Below, piece after piece: positions 1-10,095 of a stretch of 64,000 nucleotides of DNA (positions are counted from its first letter, which is position 1; each line of letters starts with the position of its first letter). The notes under the pieces are model-generated. The model was not told where the DNA came from. It was given only the letters and a program-made list of their open reading frames with translations, and made no database searches. The DNA is from Agroathelia rolfsii. Taxonomy: Eukaryota; Basidiomycota; Agaricomycetes; Amylocorticiales; Amylocorticiaceae. The position numbers and the translations under genes are program-made. The DNA lies in contig JABRWF010000003.1 in the NCBI GenBank assembly GCA_018343915.1, forward strand, positions 5,476,393 through 5,540,392. Reading direction: 5' to 3'.

Positions 1-4
1 CTAG

Positions 5-418
5 AATATCGATGTAGACCCAAATCTAATCGACTGGGCTAATTCACGTCTTCCTGCGAATTTGCGCATGTATGATACCTCTGGTTCGCTATGTGGGGGG
101 CTCGCTCTTTTACGTCTTGCGGAGTCGATCAAAGGTAGACCGGCTTCTCCGCCGGTTCCCGATTCCGCCTTTCCTGCCGGTCCAAATGACGACAAATTGG
201 ATGGTCTCTTTGCGCTATTTGATTTCCTACTTGCAAACGACGTTAAAATGGGTTTGATTAGCATAAATGATATACGTCAAGGGCGCAAAGACAAGATTTT
301 GCAATTGCTTAAAGCACTCAGGACTTGGGAAGACAAGAGGCGAGCTATTGCGCAAAGTATTGGACAGAGCTCAGTCCAAGCTGGTGCTTTTATTGCCCCG
401 GTTGCAATGCGGAGCTAA
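5..418 (+). CDS. C-terminal exon of a calponin-homology-like protein (partial)
   Basis: Open frame of about 137 codons ending at TAA (416-418). The frame is closed by TAG at 2-4, but that TAG ends in AG and fits a 3' splice site, so this is probably the last exon of a gene that begins left of the window. Seen: LIDWANSRLP, then a Leu-rich stretch (GGLALLRLAESIKG), then LFALFDFLLANDVKMG, SINDIRQGRKDKILQLLKAL and a charged tail. Known: calponin-homology (CH) domains have this order, with an early W, a mid leucine-rich helix and a late DI..G...KILQLL helix; they bind actin or act as signalling scaffolds. Inferred: C-terminal part of a CH domain protein. Codon use is ordinary and there are no internal stops, unlike the repeats that follow. 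It converges on the minus-strand gene ending at 604. Confidence 0.55.
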   Translation, partial: NIDVDPNLIDWANSRLPANLRMYDTSGSLCGGLALLRLAESIKGRPASPPVPDSAFPAGPNDDKLDGLFALFDFLLANDVKMGLISINDIRQGRKDKILQLLKALRTWEDKRRAIAQSIGQSSVQAGAFIAPVAMRS

Positions 419-603
419 TAACTAATAGGCAAATTATCTTTAACCCGATTCATCATTATGTATTACGTTCATTAGTATACAATTTTGTGAAGCCTGAGCG
501 CAATTGGCAAGAAGGTTACAAATGGCCGCCCGTCGTTACACTTTTACATCCACATGTACTCATGAAATGATCCATCTGCTCTTTCTAATACATTAAATAC
601 AAA
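419..603. other. Convergent intergenic spacer
   Basis: Short spacer (185 bp) between two host genes transcribed toward each other. It presumably holds both 3' UTRs; no further feature was recognised. Confidence 0.5.
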
Positions 604-1836
604 TCATTTGTACTTTGGCTTTAGGATACGATTTAGTGCATATTCATCGTGTGCCTTCATCATTCCACCACCACCGTAAACATCTGGATGCCATTCACCC
701 TTGAGCTCGGCTTTGTTAATCGTCAAGGGGTATTGGCCTTTCCCTTCTTTTGCAACCCAATCGAAGTCGACTATCTGTGCATGTTGCTTTCCGGCATCGA
801 CCATGATATTAACTGCTCTGAGGTCACCATGAACATAGCTGTTCTCGCCGAGCGTTTTTAAGGCCGTTTCGATATCTTCAAACACCAAGTGCGAGAGCTC
901 GCCTCTTTTGAATTTATCCATTGGCTGCCATCCCTCCAAGTGTTCTATAACCACCATGAACACATCACCTAGGACCCGTTGACAGCTATAGAGCTTCGGA
1001 GCAACATTTTCCTTGGCAAGTACTTCATGTGCTTCTTTACCATAATTATCAACAAATTTGACGACAACGCTCACGCCGTCATTTCCCTCACCCATACTTG
1101 CCACCAACAGACTTCGCATATCGTACGGTGTAGGTCTGAGTAACTTCTCAACAAGCTGGTTATCGCGAGACAAACGCCCTTTAAATTTCAATTTCGGTAA
1201 CTGTGCATTTGAATCATCCAAAGGGGAGAGCGTTGGACGCGGAAAGCAGGTGGCGCGACTCTGGATGTAGGGCGAGCTGTCGGTATTCATCATCAAGCGC
1301 TCTCGAACATTCTACCAATGCCGAAGCTACCCGAGCCAACTGTTGGACAGTCTTTGCGCGTTGGATACTGTCTCGCAGATCTAGTTGTAGGATATTGTCG
1401 ATGACCATATATTCAAGAGATGCTGACATACAAATATCGAATGAATGCCCATCAAGACCCAAGAATACTGCTGGGAAGTTTGTTGAAAAAAAGAATTCCT
1501 GATCCTGTAACAACAAGTCAGGGTCTAACGGTAAGGACGACTATCAAATGCGCATACCCTGAGTCTGTAAACGCTCTCTGCATTTGCTTTAGCGCACTGG
1601 GCAATCGGATTGCCAAGATCCTTCTCTTTGTTCAACTCAAAAAAGAAATGTGGGATTTGGATTTCATGACCTTCGCCCTTGCTATCTTTGTAGTCGAACG
1701 TTGTAACAATACATGTGTCAGCCTTTGTGGTCATCATTGAAGCCTTTGCATTGGAAGCCTGTCTGGTCCTTGGGATGCAGAACTGCTCAATGAGGCCACA
1801 CCCAAATAGAATTTTCAAGTAGCTTTTTGAAGCAGC
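604..1836 (-). CDS. Nuclease-like + protein-kinase-like fusion protein, 5'-truncated, three exons
   Basis: Read on the minus strand as exons 1836-1558, 1504-1316 and 1260-604. Intron 1 (1557-1505, 53 bp) starts GTATGC, has a CTGAC branch-like site and ends TTACAG; it keeps phase 0. Intron 2 (1315-1261, 55 bp, GTAGAA..ATCCAG) is needed to restore the frame and is less certain. Exon 1 encodes HFFFELNKEKDLGNPIAQ, like a PD-(D/E)XK restriction-endonuclease-fold core; exon 2 has FPAVFLGLDGHSFDI, usual in such domains. Exon 3 is kinase-like: YVHGDLRAVNIMVD (catalytic loop with HxD and N) and VDFDW in place of DFG. Known: nuclease-fold plus kinase fusions are common in Agaricomycetes and resemble Crinkler-type C-termini. 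Odd: a possible acceptor (ATTAG) lies at 1837 and a retrotransposon LTR begins at 1854, so upstream exons are probably lost. Function unproven. Confidence 0.6.
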
Positions 1837-1853
1837 CTAATGGCTATCTTTGG

Positions 1854-2383
1854 TATTGAACTATTGTAGTTCTTGGGTTGTATAGTGTGGCTATATGCTA
1901 GCTTACAAGTTACCTATTATAAAGCAAACACTTACTTGTAGGAAAAGTGTAGGCTTATGTATTGTTCCTAGAGTTAGGCAAGGTTTCCTAGGATGGGAAG
2001 CAATTAGTAACTATGCTATACTTAAGATAAGATTGTAGCCAGTGTCCCTTTGAGACTACCTACTTGTTTTCCCTTAGGAAAGGCTTGTTTTCTTATCTTG
2101 TAGACTTGGTAAGTCTGGGGTGAAGTTAGTACCCTAGGAGCTAGTCTAGTAGACTATTTAACTCACTATTTTCAAGTGAAATAACTTATATTTTACAGCT
2201 GATTTAGCTAGGGTTTATATACTACAAAATATTCTAATTTCTGAAGGATTTGTAAGCAATGTCTTTGCTTAAGTAATCTGCTTGGTAAGCAAAGAGTGTA
2301 TGGTTTATGCTGACAAATCTACTTTGTAAGCTAAGTATAGTATTTATAAGCAAATTGAATATTTGAATGAATAGGAAAGTAAT
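1854..2383 (-). repeat. L3-family LTR fragment (reverse orientation)
   Basis: Reverse-complement match to the L3 solo LTR at 6022-7052, from its TTCAACA terminus inward. The terminal TGTTGAA reads TATTGAA here. The other end is cut by a B-family LTR at 2384. It abuts the kinase-like gene. Confidence 0.75.
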
Positions 2384-2968
2384 TGTCACAACCATAGTTA
2401 TACTATGCCATAGAAACTATAGCATTTATTCATGTTTAATAAGCATACATTCAGGTTTACCAAGTATACACCTATGATCTTTCAGCATATATTTAGAATA
2501 ACCATGAAATTACTCAGGTATTTAATATTATTATTATCAAGCTATAAATCATAGTATAGAGGCTATGATATATAGTATCTCATAGTATATTACTTATAAG
2601 TCATAGTATATTACAGCAAACTATAGTCTATTATTTGATTATAGCTTAGTTCTAAGTCCAAGGCTTAGAAGAAGATATATCATTGTTTCTACTTCCTTTC
2701 ACTGTTGCATTGGTTATGACATGTCATGCGTTACATCATATAAAAGAGTGTAACTTTACATTTTCTATCTTCCAGGCACTATCACAGTTATATAGGAACT
2801 ACAACACATCATGATAATCACTGAAACAATCAAAGAGGATTCTAGAAGTTATATTGGAGTATTTAGTAAGGGTTAGGAGCTAGGAGAATATACCAATATA
2901 GAGAACAATAGTATACCATTATGTATTTAAATCTTTAAGGTCTAAGAGATGTTCCCCATCTCACAGAC
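2384..2968 (-). repeat. B-family LTR fragment (reverse)
   Basis: Starts TGTCACAACC like the complete reverse copy at 15193-16091 and runs to the segment reading GAGATGTTCCCC. It is then interrupted by the Gy-1 5' LTR. The remaining third is not found on the far side of Gy-1. Confidence 0.75.
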
Positions 2969-3911
2969 TTTTACAAGATGATCATTGTACTATAAATTTA
3001 TTTAAGATTTCTCATTATTTTTCTGATTTTTCTCTATTTTTTGGTATATAACATGTATATTATATAAGTGGACATTACGTAAATTCTCTAATAACTAAGC
3101 AAAGTCATATGATCAGTTATTATGTGACTAGCTATCATGTGACTACTAGTTATATAACTTACTATGTAAAGAAGGTCTAGAGCATAGGTCTAGAACATGA
3201 TACTATCATAGACTCACTATGGTGCAATATTGCATTATACTTAGTACCTCTATGCACAGACTATGTACCAGGTGCACAGACCAGGTAGAATTAGTATATA
3301 ACCCTGTAGTATCTCTATCTGAAGACCCCAGATTTGTTCTCTTTGTCTTTAGGTAAGCACAGTAGTGCTTTGTATTAAATAGTTAACTAACATAATAAAA
3401 CTTCATCTTCAGAGCCTATCTCCCTCCCCTCTCTTCTCTAAATCCTCTCTGCTTTGTGCTAGGAGGTTACAAGTGTGCTTAGTACTACTTGTAGTTAAGG
3501 TGTACTTAGTGCCACCTTTATGAGCTTGCATAAGATAGGTCTAGCCTATTAGTAGTGACCATTTGCAAAAGCTGTAATACAACACTACATCGTGCTCAGT
3601 GCACGTACCCAACAAAGCTTTACGCCTAGTTGGCCAGGGTTAAGATACCTCAACCTCTATCTGTATATACAAGAAGATTTGTGTCTTAACTATAGACCTT
3701 ACTTGAAAGTCTTGTAGACTTGGAGTAAAGCTTGGTGATAGGAAAGCTCGAGTTTGAGTGAGAGTAGAGATAGGGCACAGAGAAGTGTACACCCCTACAT
3801 CCCAAGTCCTAGGAAGAGTAAAAAAGGCCTTACTGCCTATCTTGTACCTTTGAGGGGTTTCTGTAGACTTTGGTTGAGTTTTGGTGACAAGAGTTAGGTG
3901 TACTCTTGACA
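2969..3911 (+). repeat. G-family LTR, 5' LTR of Gy-1
   Basis: Begins TTTTACAAG (TGTTACAAG in other copies) and ends CTCTTGACA. It contains the family TATATAA, the primer-like AGATTTGTTCT and the CTTTGTCTTTAG/GTAAGC junction at ~3351. Two nt past its end lies AGAATAAATCT (3914-3924), complementary to AGATTTGTTCT except for one G-T pair. Confidence 0.85.
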
Positions 3912-4300
3912 TTAGAATAAATCTCTCCTTTTTCTATGCTAGTCGCTCCGTGCACTAGAGGTGGTGTAGTGAGCCACATTATTTTGAGCAAAAATCAATT
4001 ACCATAAGATTTTAGTAGACTACCACGGTTATTCTATATATAAAAGTAGTAGTTTTCATCTTTGTACATTTCTTGTTTTGGGAGTATTCTTGGCTAGCTT
4101 GCAAGTAGTATTAGTATCCACGGTTGCATTAGTTTTTTCAAGCTATTAAAGGGAACAACACCCGAGTAGATAGACAAAAAAGACTCCAGTCACTACAAGT
4201 AGCCCAAAATAAGTAAATACTTTAGTAGAATTAAGCCTAGCTCAAAGGGCAAAAAACACTTTTATCCATTTGTATAAATTACTTTGGGAGTCTCCAGTAA
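3912..4300 (+). other. Gy-1 untranslated leader
   Basis: AT-rich leader between LTR and gag, with close counterparts at 32667-33061 and 42310-42700. It has no open frame. The self-priming site is its first dozen bases. Confidence 0.6.
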
Positions 4301-4556
4301 TTACTGTTGAGCTTGCCTATCATTTCACACCTAGACTATAACCCTAGTCAAAATCCTGAGGAAGAAAGTGGTAAAGACACCTCTTTAGGAGAATACAAAT
4401 CCTCTGACAAAGAAACTCCCACTTTTCTCCCTCCATTCCCCTTTGCACAAGTATCCGCCCTTCCTACCTCTTTCACCCTATGTACATAATCCTCTATGGC
4501 TGAGCAACCCCAACCCCCTGCTTTAGTCACTAATGTGGAACTATTGCAAATACTAG
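4301..4556 (+). pseudogene. Gy-1 gag, N-terminal part
   Basis: Reads PIISHLDYNPSQNPEEESG and onward, matching the start of gag in Gy-2 (33080) and Gy-3 (42716). There is no ATG near the start: the codon aligned with the ATG of the intact element is ATT in all three copies. A TAG follows the segment ending SFTLCT. The frame stops where Copia-1 enters (TSD ACTAG) and resumes at 13246. Confidence 0.75.
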
Positions 4557-4909
4557 TGTTATAACTGTAATGGAACGCCCTAGCAGCTATGCTAAAGATG
4601 TGACAAGGGAAATTAGAGCGGAGCTCCAATATTCAGTAGGAGACTAAAGTAGACTATATATACAAGTTAGTAACATACTTTAATGATAATGGTTTTTATA
4701 CCTGAACCACCACTACTACCTTGCACCTATACACACACCCAAGCTTTACTGCTTACCACCCTCACCCATATAAGTCTAATATATATATTAGTAGTGTGTA
4801 TAGTGTAGTATATAAGTACAATAGTGGTAGTACACCATGTAATGTAGTGTACAGTGCAGTGGTGGCCAGATGCATGCACTGCTGGTCTTAGGACTGGCAC
4901 TATTCATCA
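4557..4909 (+). repeat. Copia-1 5' LTR
   Basis: 353 bp, TGTTATAAC..ATTCATCA. The same length as the 3' LTR and alignable throughout, differing at scattered, mostly transition positions. Confidence 0.92.
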
Positions 4910-4921
4910 GGTTATGAGCCC
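4910..4921 (+). promoter_or_regulatory. Copia-1 primer-binding site (half initiator tRNA-Met)
   Basis: GGTTATGAGCCC immediately follows the LTR. Its complement GGGCTCATAACC carries the CAT anticodon and matches the anticodon arm of initiator tRNA-Met. Known: Drosophila copia and yeast Ty5 prime from such a tRNA half rather than from the CCA end. Confidence 0.75.
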
Positions 4922-5144
4922 TGCACATACAGGATATGCAACCTTGTGCCCTTTGGGCAGCAGGGTCTGAACTCCCATACATGCAGTCTAGGCAACTGTG
5001 CTTCTTAGCATGCCACTTAGGTAGTTCTTATTTTTTAATTCCATTTTGCATGATTCTATTATGTGTACCTAGGCTAACTAAATATTGTGCTTATTATAGA
5101 ATACATTCAATATATCCTCTAGTACCACTTCCCTTCTCTCAATT

Positions 5145-6021
5145 ATGCCCACCCTTGCCGGTGTCAGCAACTATCTCGACTAGTCTAAGAAGATGTAGAC
5201 GTATCTTCAGGCCACAGGCAATTGGATCTATGTCACCGACAGAGATTTTATGCCCATTCCATTCATCAAAGTAGAAGACAAGCCAGCTGCCGATAGAGCG
5301 GCACAACAGAAGAAGTGGAAAGTGATAAACAAGGAATGGCTTGTTGCTGATTCCTCCACCTTAGGATGCATCAAGGCCAAACTCACACCATCACTGGTAA
5401 ATGAGTGTGAAACCCTCGGGCATGCCTACCTTGTGTAAGCACACCTAAAGGAGAAGTTTGGTTGACCAGGCCCTATCCTGATCTTCCAACTTTGGAAATA
5501 TATGGCCCGCTTTGCCATCAACCCAAATAAGGACATTATGGTCCAAGTTCAGGAATTGGCTGACCTAATTGGTTAAATCGATGTGCAAGGAGTTGATGTG
5601 CCTAAGTTTGTCAAGGGTATGTAGCTTATCAACACACTGCCACAGAGCCTAGACTCCATAAAAGAAATTATTCTAGCAGAAATTAAGAAGCACTTGGATA
5701 TTATATTCAAGAAAATCCAGGAGAAGCTCCAGACGTGCTCCAAGATCCAGATAACATCTGGGGCAGGTAAGTTGTAGGGGAAGGCCTAGAAGGCCAGTGC
5801 GGTACAGAAAAAGGGGAAGAACCCTAAATTCAGCCAGCAAGCTAATCAGCAGTAGCAGCCCCCTAAGCGGCAGCAGCAGAAAGGCAATGACAAAAAGAAG
5901 AACTATCACAGTAAAAAAGGCAAGGGCAAAGCTCAAGCCAAAGTAGCTAATGACAACTCTGACTCCGAAACCGGTGACTTTGCCAACATTGTCATGCTGA
6001 ATGGTCCCTCTGCACTCCCTG
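5145..6021 (+). pseudogene. Copia-1 gag (UBN2-like)
   Basis: ATG at 5145 begins MPTLAGVSNYLD; the next codon is TAG where Trp is expected. The frame continues through GNWIYVTDRDFMPIPFIK, KKWKVINKEWLVADSS and a Lys/Gln-rich RNA-binding tail to FANIVMLNGPSALP. At least six TAG/TGA codons interrupt it, at places expected to be Gln, Trp or Arg. Known: UBN2-type Gag packages copia RNA. A solo LTR breaks the frame at 6021, and it continues at 7058. Confidence 0.85.
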
Positions 6022-7052
6022 TGTTGAAAGATTGAATATTTACAAGCTTCATATCTTTCCAATAATTCCAATGAATACTTCAAATAATCATCTAACATCA
6101 TATCATACATGATTATTTATTTCATGATTTTACAACCGTTCATTGTTGAGATATTAACAATTCTTTACATGCATATATTCATTGAAATAATATGCATATA
6201 TTCTTTTATTTAATATTTTCAATATTTCATTAAATCTAATCTTATCAGAGATAAGATTATCATATCTGAAGTCACTTGACTTTATCATTTATGAATATCT
6301 TTTTCATAAATATTAAACAATTCCATTTAAATATTCATTTCTCAATAATCATTGTGAATATTACTAATTGATTTTTCATGCCCTAGATCCTTGCTTATAA
6401 ATCACCAAAATATTTACTAAGCAAGTTCATAATATTAGTAATATTTATAAAATATTACTAATACAGATCTAATAATAGGATATTGAGATCAATAGACATT
6501 TTACTTACTAATACTATACAAATTACTTACTAAGCACACAGATTGCTTACCAAGCGTATTATTCAGCAAATAGGAATATTACTAAGCTGATTTATAAGCT
6601 GATTTGTAAGCAACCTTCTTACTAAGCGGATTAGATAAGCACAGGATTGGCTTACTAATCTTGTAGAAATTAGAATATTTTGTATTATATAAGCACCAGC
6701 AAATTCGGCTGGAAATGACAAGTTATTTCACTCGAAAATAGTGAGTTAAATAGTCTACAAGACTAGCTCCTAGAGTACTAACTTCACCCTAGACTTACAA
6801 AGTCTACAAGACAAGACAACAAGCCTTTCCTAAAGGGAAACAAGTAGGTAGTCTCAAAGGGACACCGGCTACAGTCTTATCTTAAGTATAGCATAGTTAC
6901 TAACCGCTTCCTACCTAGGAAACTTTGCCTATTCTTAGGAAACCACCCAAGCCTGCACTTTTCTCTACAAGTAAGTGTTTGCTTCACAACAGGTAACTTG
7001 TGAGCTAGCATATAGCCACACTATACAACCCAAGAACTACGATAGTTCAACA
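6022..7052 (+). repeat. Solo LTR, L3 family (1031 bp) inside Copia-1
   Basis: TGTTGAAAG..AGTTCAACA with a perfect TSD CCCTG (6017-6021, 7053-7057). No internal region is present, so it is a solo LTR made by LTR-LTR recombination. Reverse-oriented relatives are at 1854-2383 and near 63925. Very AT-rich. Confidence 0.92.
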
Positions 7053-7057
7053 CCCTG

Positions 7058-9129
7058 TGCCTACCAGCACCTCTATTATAAGCTTCTCGGCTGCTAGACT
7101 GAGTACTTGGACCTAGTTCTTTGGGACTCCGGCCTACCTGCACTATGCAGGTGGCCCATTCTTCCCCAGCATCCAGAACACTGTCTCCTAACTCCGCTCT
7201 AAGAAAAAGAGCGTTTCTACTCAGAAGGTTGTTGATATTGAGATGGCCAAGCATAACGAGCGAGTAAGATTGCTCATGGAGATTCTGGAGGAGCCCATCC
7301 CTGAAGAAGGATGCCTACTCAAATGTTGTAGGAGCACACTGTTTAAAGAAAGAATTTCTTATGGCTCCAATGACAAAATCAAGTGGGAATCAACGCAAGT
7401 ATATTCCTTTGCTACAAAATTCTCCACACTAACGATGCATCCAATAGATGATGATGTAGCATACCCCATAGAATATGCTGTCCCTAATAGCTTTTTTGTA
7501 ATCAATTGTATTTATTTGGTCAATATCGCAAAGTATGTGAAATATAAGGGAAAAGGAAAGCAAGAATTATCTAGATGGATGTTAGACACCACAGCATTGC
7601 TCTACTTTACCCTCTATGAGAGCAACTTAGTGGACAAGGCACTGCTAAATAAGTCTATCTTTGTATCAACTATGAAAGAACCTATGACAGTATCCAAAAT
7701 GGGAACCGTCTTTTTAGACATAATGAACAAAGGTATGCAAAAGAGAATTTGGCTGCACCCAGTATACGTTCTTCCCAGTGGTACAGCATGTTTGCTCTCC
7801 ATAGGGCAATTTTTACAAAATAGGTTTACCCTATTAGGTAATGCCAATAGGCTTAAGCTCTTCCAGCCCGGATCCCGTAAGCCCTTCCTATAAGGCAGAC
7901 CTTCTGGCCCTTGCCTTTCTACTTTCATCCTAGATGCCGCACCATCCAAACATATGTCCCTATATAGTGAGGATGTGTATGCTGTTGACTACAATATTAT
8001 GCATTACTAACTAGGCCATCCATCAAAGGCTATGCTTCAAAAAGTACACCAATACACTCAAGGCTTCCCTGAAGTAATTGAGATCCCAAAAGGGGAACAG
8101 AAGCCATGTAAAGGCTGTGCAGAAGGAAAAATGCATGCCCACCCATTTCCATTAATGGAATCACGTGCTAATGAGCCCTTCCAGAAGATTCATTCTAATC
8201 TGAAGGAATTCCCGGTTGAGTCATATCACCAGTTCAGATATATGATCACCTTCCTTGATGACAATATATTGTATGGTTGGATTAAGTTCCTTCAAAAGAA
8301 GTCAGAAGCGTATAAGGCCACATGTGATTTTATTGCAATGGTTAATAATTGTTTTAATTCCACAATCAAACAGTGGATGTCTGATGCTGGTGGAGAATAC
8401 AAATTAGCTAAATTTTTAGATCTTCTAAGATCAAAAGGGATTAAGATCCTACAGAGTGTACCGCATACACCTCAACAAAATAGCAGAGCGGAGTAGTTTA
8501 ACCGCACCCTGATGGAAAAGGCCGAGGCCATGCGCCATGCTGTATGTCTCCCAGACTCCTAGTGGGAATTCTCCCTAGAGCACACAATATATATGTACAA
8601 CCGCACCCCCATACAGCAATTGCACTGGAAAACCCCTCATGAGGTTATCAAAGGAGAAGTCCTAGACATCTCTACACTTTGCATCTTTGGCTGTAGTGCA
8701 TATATGTACCTCTCGGAGGTAGTCCGAGCAAATAAGCAAGCTCCTTGGAGTGAGCTAATGATATACCTTGGTAGCCAACCCAATGTCAAAGGGTACTGCT
8801 TTATGCACATTAAAAACAATACAATCTTTTTAGGTCACATGGCTGTTTTTGATGAAGAAGTGTTTCTAAAGTGCAAAACACAAAACCAGCGAATGCTGAC
8901 CCAAATAGGCAGGAATATGCCTAGCGAGGGGGAGAATCTCGCTAAAAATCTACTTTCTATCGATCACGATAATGATGAAGGATTAATTCATATTTGTGTC
9001 CCTATGACAGTACCACTAGTTAACCTGCTGAGTTCCCCTTGCATACCAAGATTACCTTCCCCTATGCCACTACCCTTGCCTCCCATGCCAGAAGAAGAAC
9101 CTTCATAAGGATTGCTTTCTAAGCCAGAG
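7058..9129 (+). pseudogene. Copia-1 gag C-terminus, protease and integrase
   Basis: Same frame as gag once the solo LTR is removed. Protease region: SRWMLDTTALLYFT (7558-7600), where DTTA replaces the usual D-S/T-G-A, then LPSGTACLLSIGQFL. Integrase: an HHCC zinc region (LGHPSKAML .. CKGCAEGKMH, ~8014-8133), IHSNLKEFP with the first catalytic Asp changed to Asn, SDAGGEY with the second Asp kept, and QQNSRAE with the Glu kept. Stops at ~7893, 8008, 8494, 8560 and 9106. Degraded and not functional. Confidence 0.85.
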
Positions 9130-10090
9130 TGTTAAGAGTACACCTGACTCTTGCCACCAAAACTCAACCAGTACCTACATAAACCTCTCTAAAGTACGAG
9201 GTAGCTTATAATAGCTGTTTTACAACTCCCAAGGCCTGGGATATATAGGTGTACATGCCTTGTGCCCTGTCTTAACTCTTACTCACTTCAGAGTGTTCCA
9301 GTTACCAAGCTTTACTCCAAGTTCACTGAACTTTCAAGCAAGGTCTACTGTTACAACACCAAAGGTCTTGTGTATATTAATAGGGGTACAGGGTATCTTA
9401 ACTGTAACAAGTGCAGGGCAGAGCCTTTACTTGCTTAAGTGCACTGAGCACTATGTTTTATTGTATTATTGCAGACACAAATAGTTACCACAAAGACTAG
9501 ACCCATCTTATACGCGTACACGGAGACTTGTACTGAGCGTGTCTCTTCTGTAAGCAGCATAAAGCACGCTCATAATCTTCTAGCACTGAGCAGAGAGGAT
9601 TTTAGTGGGGGGAGGGAGAGAGAGAGATAGGGACTCTGAAGACAAAGTTTTTATTGTGTTAGCTAACTATTTTAGATACAAAGCACTACTATGCTTACCT
9701 AAAGACAAAGAAAACAAATCTAGGGTCTTCAGGTAAAATACTACAGGGTTATATACTATTTCTACCTGGTCTATACACTAGTACATGGTTTGTACACAGA
9801 GGTGCTAAGTATGATGCGATATTGTACCATAGTGAGTCTATGATGGTGTTATATTCTAGATCCATGCTCTAGACCTGCTTACATAATAAGTTACATGACT
9901 AGTAGTCACATGATGGCTAGTCACATGATGACTAATCACATGACTTTGCTTAGTCATCAGGGTACTTATGTAATATCCGCTTATGTAATATTCATATTAT
10001 ACACCAGAAAATAGAGAAAAATCGGAGAAAAATCAGAAAAATAATGAGAAATCTTAAATAAATTCATAGTATAGTAATTGTCTCATAACA
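9130..10090 (-). repeat. Solo G-family LTR inside Copia-1
   Basis: 961 bp, reverse orientation, TGTTAAGAG..CTCATAACA. The duplicated site reads CAGAG on the left and TGGAG on the right. Both derive from CGGAG by one CpG transition each, and dropping one copy restores the Copia-1 frame (PEPKRPST). Confidence 0.88.
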
Positions 10091-10095
10091 TGGAG

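Noticed and set aside
4936..5274. 112-codon ORF starting ATG at 4936 as the copia Gag start
   Set aside because: It is in another frame from the Gag homology; the ATG at 5145 is in frame with the recognisable Gag residues.
5673..6110. 145-codon minus-strand ORF
   Set aside because: It is the antisense of copia gag and runs into the L3 LTR.
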